64,000 nucleotides of DNA from Streptomyces sp. NBC_01224 (lineage in GTDB: Bacteria; Actinomycetota; Actinomycetes; Streptomycetales; Streptomycetaceae): NCBI RefSeq assembly GCF_036002945.1, contig NZ_CP108529.1:4154001-4218000 (forward strand). Direction: 5' to 3'. Shown piece by piece: positions 58,285-64,000 of this stretch. The position numbers were made by a program, and so were the translations under genes. The notes beneath the pieces are model-generated. The model ran no database searches. It had not been told where the DNA came from and saw nothing but the letters and a program-made list of their open reading frames with translations. The stretch's first letter is position 1; every line of letters starts with the position of its first letter.

Positions 58285-58455
58285 CGGCGTACGCCGTCGC
58301 ATCCCGTCGCACATGTGTCTCTGCGCGTGTGCGCCGTTGATGCGCCCGCCCGGTTGGGCATGCAATGGGGTGGGGCGGCACGCCTTGTCCGTACGCCCCG
58401 GTCGTACGCGCGTCGTCGTGGCGTGCGGCCCTGTCGTGCGCAATGAGGAGGAACC

Positions 58456-58605
58456 ATGGCCGATTCCCCCACGACCGACCCCCAGCAGGAGGCACCCGCT
58501 GAAGTGGTGCACCTGACCGTGCTCGGCGCCTGCGGCTGCGGCTCGGGCTGCGGATGCGGATGCCAGTCCGGGGCCCCGTGCCAGTGCGGTGGCTGCTGCG
58601 GCTGA
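58456..58605 (+). CDS. Small Cys/Gly-rich protein, metallothionein-like (49 aa)
   Basis: Starts MADSPTTDPQQEAPAEVVHL, then a tail with CGCGSGCGCGCQSG, CQCG and CCG motifs: about ten Cys in 23 residues. It has a strong GAGGAGGAACC ribosome site and its own terminator. Cys packing suits thiolate binding of copper or zinc, as in actinobacterial metallothioneins. Too short for routine gene callers. Identity of the metal and export are unknown. Confidence 0.75.
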   Translation: MADSPTTDPQQEAPAEVVHLTVLGACGCGSGCGCGCQSGAPCQCGGCCG

Positions 58606-58631
58606 CCGGCGGGCCTGCACGGAGCCGAAAA

Positions 58632-58670
58632 GGCGCCCCGCGCGGAGCGGACTGCTCCGCGCGGGGCGCC
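58632..58670 (+). terminator. Terminator of the Cys-rich gene
   Basis: Perfect 17-bp stem GGCGCCCCGCGCGGAGC/GCTCCGCGCGGGGCGCC, loop GGACT, 26 nt beyond the stop. Confidence 0.92.
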
Positions 58671-58713
58671 CTTCGTGTGCCGATGCGGCGCCGGGCGGCG
58701 TCCGCGCGTCCCT

Positions 58714-58879
58714 TAGGAGGGTGTTGAAGATCTTGGCCGGATCAGGGAGCGGCGTTCGGTGCGTGCAGCTGCAAGGCGCCGGAGCGCCCACATAGCGGAG
58801 CTATTAGGGCGTTTCGGCAACGCCGCAGATGTGCGTGCCGGGCGTCGCGAGCCCGGCCAAGATCTTCAGCACCCTCCTA
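58714..58879. repeat. 166-bp MITE-type element with 27-bp terminal inverted repeats
   Basis: TAGGAGGGTGTTGAAGATCT at 58714 extends 27 nt to 58740 and is the complement of 58853-58879 with one mismatch. The interior has nested dyads (ATAGC...GCTAT, CGCCC...GGGCG). The right end supplies the TAG stop of the MFS gene. Confidence 0.88.
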
Positions 58880-60226
58880 GACGGAAGGCCCGGGCCCGGC
58901 ATCGGCGTCGACCCCGGGACCGACCGGGACGACATCCCCCGCATCCCGGCCACTTGTCGTCACCGTCCGGCCGCTCTCCGCCACCCGGCTGCCCTCCGGC
59001 GCCGCCGCCCCGTCCTCCCCCGGCAGATTCCGCATCAGCAGCCAGTACCCGAGCGCGGCCCCGGTACCCAGGACCCCACACGTCCCCCACAGCCACTGGG
59101 CTCCGAACCGGTCGATCACCACACCCGACATCAGCGGTGCGACCAGCGCCGCCGCGGACCAGGACATCGTGTACATGCCCTGGTAGCGGCCGCGGCCCTG
59201 AGCGGGCGAGAGCCGGACCACCAGACCGGTCTGGACGGGCGAGTTGACGATCTCGGCGACCGTCCAGACGCAGATGGTCAGCGCGTACACGGCGACCGAA
59301 CCGGCGAACGCGGTGAGCCCGAATCCGTACCCCGCCAGCAGCGACGACACGATGAGCAGCCGACGCGGATCACGGTGCTGGATGAAGCGGGTGACCGGGA
59401 TCTGGAGCAGCACGATCAGCACACCGTTGACGGCGACGGCGGTGCCGAAGTCGGAGCTGGAGAACCCATCCGCCCCCATGGCCACCGGCAGCCCCACGTA
59501 CCCCTGTTGGAAGATCAGGGCGATGACGAAGGACAGTCCGACGACGCTCATGAACCGCCCGTCGCGCAGCACGGTGGAGAGTCGGACCTCGTCGGCGCCG
59601 GTGACCGCATGCCCGGCCGGCGCCGACTTCTCCGGCCGTGACTCGGGCACCTTCATGAAGACGACGAAGGCGCAGACGAGCGTCATCGCGGCCTCCCCGA
59701 GAAACCCGGCGAGGTAGCTGTACTCGGCGACGAACCCGGCCCCGGCCGAGGAGACGGCGAAGCCCAGATTGATCGCCCAATAGTTGAGCGAGAAGGCCCG
59801 CACCCGGTCCTCGGGCCGGACGATGTCGGCCATCATGGCCTGTACGGCGGGCCGCGAGGCGTTGCTGGCCATGCCGACGACGAAGGCGACGGCCGCGATC
59901 GCCACCGGATGGACCATGAACCCGAGCACGGCCACGGACACGGCGGTCGAGGTCTGCGCGATGAGCATGGTGGGCCGGCGGCCCAGCCGGTCGGTCATCA
60001 CCCCCGCCCCGAGCGAGGAGACGACCCCGCCGAGCCCGTGCAGCGCGGCGACCAGACCGGCGTACGAGGCGGAGTAGCCCCGGTCGAGGGTCAGGTAGAG
60101 CGCCATGAAGGTGGCGACGAACGCCCCGAGGCGGTTGACCAGCGTGCTGGTCCACAGCCACCAGAACTCCCTGGGGAGACCGGACACGGATTCACGTGCG
60201 GCCCGTCTGAGACCGGCGACAGACAT
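58877..60226 (-). CDS. MFS transporter, 12-helix drug exporter type
   Basis: 449 residues, twelve helices. Motif A is GVMTDRLGRRPTMLI. Family resembles MdtH/MDR-type exporters. The last residues GPGVDADAGPGPSV end in a stop codon lying in the terminal repeat of a MITE-type element, so insertion may have changed the C-terminus. ATG 60226 follows GGGGG. Separate from gpmA, which diverges. Confidence 0.9.
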   Translation of the reverse strand: MSVAGLRRAARESVSGLPREFWWLWTSTLVNRLGAFVATFMALYLTLDRGYSASYAGLVAALHGLGGVVSSLGAGVMTDRLGRRPTMLIAQTSTAVSVAVLGFMVHPVAIAAVAFVVGMASNASRPAVQAMMADIVRPEDRVRAFSLNYWAINLGFAVSSAGAGFVAEYSYLAGFLGEAAMTLVCAFVVFMKVPESRPEKSAPAGHAVTGADEVRLSTVLRDGRFMSVVGLSFVIALIFQQGYVGLPVAMGADGFSSSDFGTAVAVNGVLIVLLQIPVTRFIQHRDPRRLLIVSSLLAGYGFGLTAFAGSVAVYALTICVWTVAEIVNSPVQTGLVVRLSPAQGRGRYQGMYTMSWSAAALVAPLMSGVVIDRFGAQWLWGTCGVLGTGAALGYWLLMRNLPGEDGAAAPEGSRVAESGRTVTTSGRDAGDVVPVGPGVDADAGPGPSV

Positions 60227-60418
60227 ACGGAATCCCCCCAGGGAAGTACGGAACGGACACCGACGGTAAGAGGCCCGTCGGCAATCCGAACATTACGAAT
60301 CCCGGATTCCGGTCCGCCAGTCAATTGACGCCGGCCGTCAATCGTCACGCCCCCGGCCTCTCACCCGCCCCGCCTGTCCGCCCTGTGACCGGCCGCGCAG
60401 CGCCCGTACGGCTTCGAT

Positions 60419-60424
60419 TACGCT
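60419..60424 (+). promoter_or_regulatory. -10 element of a leaderless gpmA transcript
   Basis: TACGCT, 7 nt before ATG 60432; no ribosome site. Confidence 0.5.
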
Positions 60425-60431
60425 CGGGCCC

Positions 60432-61193
60432 ATGGCCGACGCACCGTACAAGCTGATCCTCCTCCGCCACGGCGAGAGCGAATGGAACGCGAAGAACCTG
60501 TTCACCGGTTGGGTGGACGTCAACCTCACGGAGAAGGGCGAGAAGGAGGCAGTCCGCGGCGGTGAGCTGCTCAAGGACGCCGGCCTGCTCCCCGATGTCC
60601 TGCACACCTCCCTCCAGAAGCGCGCCATCCGCACCGCGCAGCTCGCGCTGGAATCCGCGGACCGCCACTGGATCCCCGTCCACCGCTCCTGGCGGCTGAA
60701 CGAGCGCCACTACGGTGCCCTGCAGGGCAAGGACAAGGCGCAGACGCTCGCCGAGTTCGGCGAGGAGCAGTTCATGCTCTGGCGCCGCTCGTACGACACC
60801 CCGCCGCCCGCCCTCGAGGACGGCACCGAGTTCTCCCAGAGCGACGACCCGCGCTACGCGACGATCCCGCCGGAGCTGCGCCCGCGCACCGAGTGCCTCA
60901 AGGACGTCGTCGTCCGCATGCTGCCGTACTGGTACGACGGCATCGTCCCGGACCTCCTGGCCGGCCGCACGGTCCTGGTCGCCGCCCACGGCAACAGCCT
61001 CCGCGCCCTGGTCAAGCACCTCGACGGCATCTCCGACGCCGACATCGCGGGCCTGAACATCCCGACCGGCATCCCGCTCGCCTACGAGCTGGACGCCGAC
61101 TTCCGCCCGGTCAAGCCGGGCGGCACGTACCTCGACCCGGACGCGGCGAAGGCCGCCATCGAGGCCGTGAAGAACCAGGGCAAGAAGAAGTAA
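60432..61193 (+). CDS. gpmA: 2,3-Bisphosphoglycerate-dependent phosphoglycerate mutase
   Basis: Glycolytic enzyme, 253 residues. Histidine-phosphatase signature LLRHGESEWNAKNLFTGWVD (phospho-His near residue 11) and second His in AAHGNSLRALVKHLDG; the extra loops of the dPGM class (RSYDTPPPALEDGTEFSQSD) are present. ATG 60432 probably leaderless. A perfect terminator follows. Marks the last core gene before the relic region. Confidence 0.97.
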   Translation: MADAPYKLILLRHGESEWNAKNLFTGWVDVNLTEKGEKEAVRGGELLKDAGLLPDVLHTSLQKRAIRTAQLALESADRHWIPVHRSWRLNERHYGALQGKDKAQTLAEFGEEQFMLWRRSYDTPPPALEDGTEFSQSDDPRYATIPPELRPRTECLKDVVVRMLPYWYDGIVPDLLAGRTVLVAAHGNSLRALVKHLDGISDADIAGLNIPTGIPLAYELDADFRPVKPGGTYLDPDAAKAAIEAVKNQGKKK

Positions 61194-61205
61194 GACGGAC
61201 TGATC

Positions 61206-61244
61206 AAGCCCCCTATCTGCGAGTTCTCCGCCGGTAGGGGGCTT
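61206..61244 (+). terminator. Terminator of gpmA
   Basis: AAGCCCCCTA/TAGGGGGCTT stem with a long loop, 12 nt past the stop. Confidence 0.85.
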
Positions 61245-61335
61245 GCTGCTGTGCTGGGGCCGTCTCTGGGCCGTGAGCTGCTCGACCGGGCCGCCAGGCG
61301 ACAGGACCAGGGGAATGCGGTTCCGGCTGCTGCCT

Positions 61336-61500
61336 CAGCTCTGCCTGTTCTCCTGCATCGCGCAGGGCCGCGACCGCTTTCTCGGCGGTCTCTTCCGGAA
61401 TGCGGTCGAGAATCACGACAGGGGCTTGATCCACCAGGACCTTGCTACGCCAGAGGCTCAGTCCAGTCATCCGGCGTACGACCTGGGCCAGTGGCCGCAG
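61336..61500 (-). pseudogene. Fragment of an L7/L12 C-terminal-domain-like protein
   Basis: The minus frame reads VVRRMTGLSLWRSKVLVDQA then PVVILDRIPEETAEKAVAAL RDAGEQAEL, matching the fold V...TGL.L..AK.LV...P...AE.....L..AG..VEL of ribosomal L7/L12 C-terminal domains. Streptomyces has stand-alone proteins of this type. No complete gene; joined to IS21 sequence at about 61500. Confidence 0.6.
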
Positions 61501-61640
61501 CCGCGGAAGAAGCAGCGGGGCAAGGAGTCCCGGCTCGATCCCTACAAGTCGCTGATCGACGGCATGCTGCGGGCTGACCTGGACGCTCCTCCCGAACAGC
61601 GGCACACTACCCAGCGCATCTATGACCGCTTGGTGGAGAG
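61500..61640 (+). pseudogene. IS21-family transposase (IstA) fragment
   Basis: The plus frame reads KESRLDPYKSLIDGMLRADL then DAPPEQRHTTQRIYDRLVE, typical of IstA ahead of its DDE domain. No start or end of the gene remains, and IstB is absent. Confidence 0.65.
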
Positions 61641-61903
61641 CCACCGGCTTGTCACCCTCGGCGCGCCCCCTGGGTGATGTAGCGGTAGAGCAGATTGAGT
61701 CTGCCGATGTATTCGAGCTCGCGCGCCGCTCTGTCCCGTGCGTGGGTGAACGAGGTCTCCACCCTGAAGGCCGTTTGAGTGACTGGAGCGTCACCTTCTG
61801 CACGCGGACACGCAACGTGTGGTGCGATGCCCACGTGAAATCCGGGGGTCGGGCTCGGAAAGCGACGCCCGCCCTGGATCCGTGGACGATCGAAGGGAAG
61901 CCC

Positions 61904-62536
61904 ATGGTGCTCCGTGTGCTGGCCGCGACTGGTGTCGCCACATCATTGTTCGGCTCGTCGGCCTTCGGCGGCAGCCCGTTCCCGCCGCCGGACCGGATCG
62001 TCATCGACACCGTGGCGGTCAACGGTTCCGGCTGCCCGGCGGGGACGGCCGCCGTGACCGTGTCCCCTGACAACACCGCCTTCACCGTCACCTACAGTAA
62101 CTACCTCGCCCAGGTGGGGCCCGGGTCGGCGCCGACCGACCGGAAGAAGGACTGTCAGCTCAACCTGCGAGTGCACGTCCCCGGTGGCTACACCTACGCG
62201 ATCGTGTCCGCCGACTACCGCGGCTTCGCGTCACTGGCGCCGGGTGCGTCCGGGACCCAGCGGGCCAGCTACCACTTCCAGGGCAACGCCCACACCACCA
62301 ACTCGACCCATCACTTCAAGGGCGGGTTCAACGGCAACTGGCAGACGACCGACACCGTGGACGTCGCCTCCCGGGTCTTCGCCCCCTGCGGGGAGGAGCG
62401 CAACCTCGACATCAACACTGAACTGCGGGTCGAGCGCGGCACTTCGAGCCCGAGCGCCACCAGCTTCATGGAGATGGACTCGACGGACGGCAGGATCAAA
62501 ACCGTGCACCACCTGGCCTGGAAGCGGTGTCGGTGA
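61904..62536 (+). CDS. Secreted DUF4360-family protein
   Basis: 210 residues with signal peptide (MVLRVLAATGVATSLFGSSAFG) and a DUF4360 domain: IVIDTVAVNGSGCPAGTAAV, TYSNYLAQVGPG, KKDCQLNLRVHVPGGYTYAI, TTNSTHHFKGGFNGNWQTTD, plus conserved Cys pairs. ATG 61904 has GAAGGGAAG 7 nt upstream. The function of the family is unknown to me. Intact, though surrounded by transposon relics, so it may be cargo. Confidence 0.85.
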   Translation: MVLRVLAATGVATSLFGSSAFGGSPFPPPDRIVIDTVAVNGSGCPAGTAAVTVSPDNTAFTVTYSNYLAQVGPGSAPTDRKKDCQLNLRVHVPGGYTYAIVSADYRGFASLAPGASGTQRASYHFQGNAHTTNSTHHFKGGFNGNWQTTDTVDVASRVFAPCGEERNLDINTELRVERGTSSPSATSFMEMDSTDGRIKTVHHLAWKRCR

Positions 62537-62626
62537 TCTCCTGGCGCTGCGATCGGCGGGTGCGTCCAGGCCGACGGCTCTCGTAATCGGTGGTAGCACT
62601 GTGTGGTGATCGCTGGGGGGAGTGCG

Positions 62627-62839
62627 CTGGCGGAGCAGGTCGACGGTGGCCCAGGACGGAGGAGGAGTACCGGGCCCGTCCGGCCCGTCGATCCGCATCA
62701 CGGCGTGGAAGTGGATCGCCCCGCGCTTCTGGAACTCCGCGACTTTGCCGTATGAGAGCCGGGCCGATTCCTTCAGTTCCACCTGCGTGAGTCCGGCGCG
62801 AGCCGCGATCTCCCGTCGGAGGCGAGTGGTGAAGGGCGA
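62627..62839 (-). pseudogene. RepSA-type plasmid/AICE replication initiator fragment
   Basis: The minus frame reads SPFTTRLRREIAARAGLTQV, then SYGKVAEFQKRGAIHFHAVM and RIDGPDGPGTPPPSWATVDL, which closely resembles the pSAM2 RepSA core. Only this internal part is present. It ends next to an IS5 fragment on the other strand. Confidence 0.7.
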
Positions 62840-62849
62840 CAGCCAGGCC

Positions 62850-62993
62850 GCCCGCCTCCGCAAAGGATCGCGCGGCGGACGGCCACCGGGCTTCGACGAA
62901 GAGCGGTACAAGAAACGCGACAGCGTCGAGCGGGCCATCAACAAGTTCAATCACGCACGGGCCGTGGCGACTCGCTACGACAAGCGCGGGTAA
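62850..62993 (+). pseudogene. IS5-family transposase C-terminal fragment
   Basis: RKGSRGGRPPGFDEERYKKR followed by DSVERAINKFNHARAVATRY is the C-terminal region of IS5-group DDE transposases (usually ...RNVVERCINRLKQWRGLATRYDK). No DDE core remains. Confidence 0.65.
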
Positions 62994-63053
62994 GCCTTCC
63001 TCGGCACCGCGACCGCAGCAGCCGTCGTCATCCGGCTTCGAGCCTGATCGCCC

Positions 63054-63506
63054 TCACCAGGCCGGAGGCCGAGACTGGTCGCCACCCTCGATCTCCTTCG
63101 GCCAGTCAATGGGGCGGCTGTCCGTCCTGCTCAGGATCCCGGGGTCGGGTGGGAACTCTTCGTCGTGCGGTCCGGACCAATAGGCCCGCCGCGTGCGCGG
63201 AAGGGGTATCTCCACCAGTTTGCCGTCGTGGATCATCCACAGCCCGAAACAGTCGTCCTCCTCGTCATGGATCAGGACCTGCACCGTCTCCGGCCGGGGC
63301 CACGGCAAGGCCTCCAGGTGCTTCAACAACCCGGATCTACTGCCCATCCGCACGAACTCCGCACCCCAGCCGAACCCCCAGTTTCCGCCGGGCAGCATCT
63401 CGAAGAACGCTCCGTTCCAGGTGCGTGTGTCGTCGCGCCGCGTCAGTGGCTCCATGACCTCGTCCGCGTCCTGCGCCAGCACGATGACCTCAGCAATTCT
63501 GCTCAT
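63054..63506 (-). CDS. Hypothetical protein (150 aa)
   Basis: Starts MSRIAEVIVLAQDADEVMEP; acidic, with conserved-looking GNWGFGWGAEFVRMGSRSG, HLEALPWPRPETVQVLIHDE and FGLWMIHDGKLVEIPLPRTRRAYWSG. Resembles small cytosolic proteins of the immunity/SMI1 type in general character, but I cannot assign a family. ATG 63506 lacks a clear ribosome site. Located among mobile relics. Confidence 0.6.
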   Translation of the reverse strand: MSRIAEVIVLAQDADEVMEPLTRRDDTRTWNGAFFEMLPGGNWGFGWGAEFVRMGSRSGLLKHLEALPWPRPETVQVLIHDEEDDCFGLWMIHDGKLVEIPLPRTRRAYWSGPHDEEFPPDPGILSRTDSRPIDWPKEIEGGDQSRPPAW

Positions 63507-63671
63507 GCCGGAATACCACCGTGAACCACGGATGCACCGCAACTGAGATCTACTGCAGGTCAGAAGTCGAATCAGGGCAGCACTTGAGAACGACGTCGCC
63601 TTTGGCCATGCTCGCCCGGACAGGTCCTGGTACCGCGCGGCAGACACGCCAAGTACGACGGGGCGGGAAGG

Positions 63672-63746
63672 TGGAACCGGCCGGATTCGAACCGGCGTCC
63701 TCGCGATTTTGGAGACCGCGCGCGACGACCTCTGCGCTACGGCTCC
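63672..63746 (-). tRNA. tRNA-Trp (anticodon CCA), atypical
   Basis: 75-nt cloverleaf on the minus strand: acceptor GGAGCCG/CGGTTCC, D arm GCGC/GCGC with GG in the loop, anticodon stem GCGGT/ATCGC and loop CTCCAAA, T arm GCCGG-TTCGAAT-CCGGC. CCA is not encoded. The acceptor differs from the usual Streptomyces tRNA-Trp (AGGGGCG-type), so it is a second, divergent copy. Confidence 0.8.
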
Positions 63747-63906
63747 GCCCCGTCCGCCATCCTACGGACTCCCGCTGCTGCCAAGGTGCCCGTGCCCCTG
63801 CCGTGCCCGGTCGGACAGGAACTGACGGGTGGTCACGGTGATTGACGGACAGCCCGCAAGAGAATGACCCCCGACCGATTCACCTGGTCAGGGGCCGTTC
63901 ATCTGC

Positions 63907-63937
63907 GGTGGGTGTGGGTTTTGAACCCACGGTGACA
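63907..63937 (-). other. tRNA-3'-end-like hairpin
   Basis: On the minus strand GTGGG-TTCAAAA-CCCAC forms a T-arm-like hairpin followed by ACCCACCG, like a tRNA 3' end, but no matching D or anticodon arms follow upstream within the window. Could be an attachment-site remnant. Confidence 0.35.
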
Positions 63938-64000
63938 TCGCTGCCACGACGCCTCGTGGGGCTGCTCCACGTGCTCGTGGATGAGGCGATCCGCTGATCT

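Noticed and set aside
1..64000. CRISPR array or secondary-metabolite megasynthase
   Set aside because: No regularly spaced repeats of 25-40 nt and no PKS, NRPS, terpene or lanthipeptide synthase motifs were seen on either strand.

Overview
The window comes from a high-GC actinobacterium, almost certainly a Streptomyces chromosome. The evidence is the codon bias, the many GTG starts, the cdgB, carD and phoU-phoRP genes, DasR, SoxR and PHO operators, and leaderless promoters. From memory the gene order follows the S. coelicolor core segment from groEL2 (about SCO4296) down to gpmA (about SCO4209), interrupted by one tRNA-linked insertion; this was not checked against a database.

Layout. 1-3300: groEL 5' end behind two CIRCE elements, a cold-shock gene, and a leftward thrC / CysO-type sulfur carrier operon behind a SAM-I riboswitch. 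3300-6600: gpgS, otsA and otsB (glucosylglycerate and trehalose). 7600-13300: amino-sugar catabolism (SIS isomerase/deaminase, nagK, nagA, then a separate PfkB kinase and class II aldolase), with two DasR-type sites. 13300-18200: a sugar-binding membrane protein, CdgB, a flavin reductase, ArfB and TerD. 18300-21700: an M4 protease with a relic of a second copy beside it, and an M1-like lipoprotein peptidase. 21900-24700: hbpS opposite senS-senR, a haem/redox sensing trio. 24800-35600: assorted enzymes, a SoxR-box quinone reductase, and a MFS/TetR pair with a visible operator.

35670-44419 is an 8.7 kb island on the 3' side of tRNA-Thr(UGU). A 41-bp copy of the tRNA 3' end marks its far edge. 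No integrase was recognised. It holds gene relics, an unknown 451-residue protein, an HD phosphohydrolase, a Nudix protein with a DUF5919-type regulator lacking its helix-turn-helix, and a tight rightward operon: radical SAM (frameshifted in a C8 tract), P-loop nucleoside/nucleotide kinase, methyltransferase and CYTH phosphohydrolase. This operon is the best candidate for an undescribed system.

44600-61200 returns to core genes: msiK, a sugar nucleotidyltransferase, a DoxX protein, rlmB, cysS, ispF, ispD, carD, phoP-phoR diverging from phoU over a PHO box, a 49-residue Cys-rich protein, a MFS exporter and gpmA. 61250-64000 is a graveyard of mobile DNA (IS21, IS5, RepSA-type replication initiator, an L7/L12-like fragment) around a DUF4360 protein, an unknown protein and an atypical tRNA-Trp. 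Two families of short terminal-inverted-repeat elements also occur (21711/28378 and 58714).
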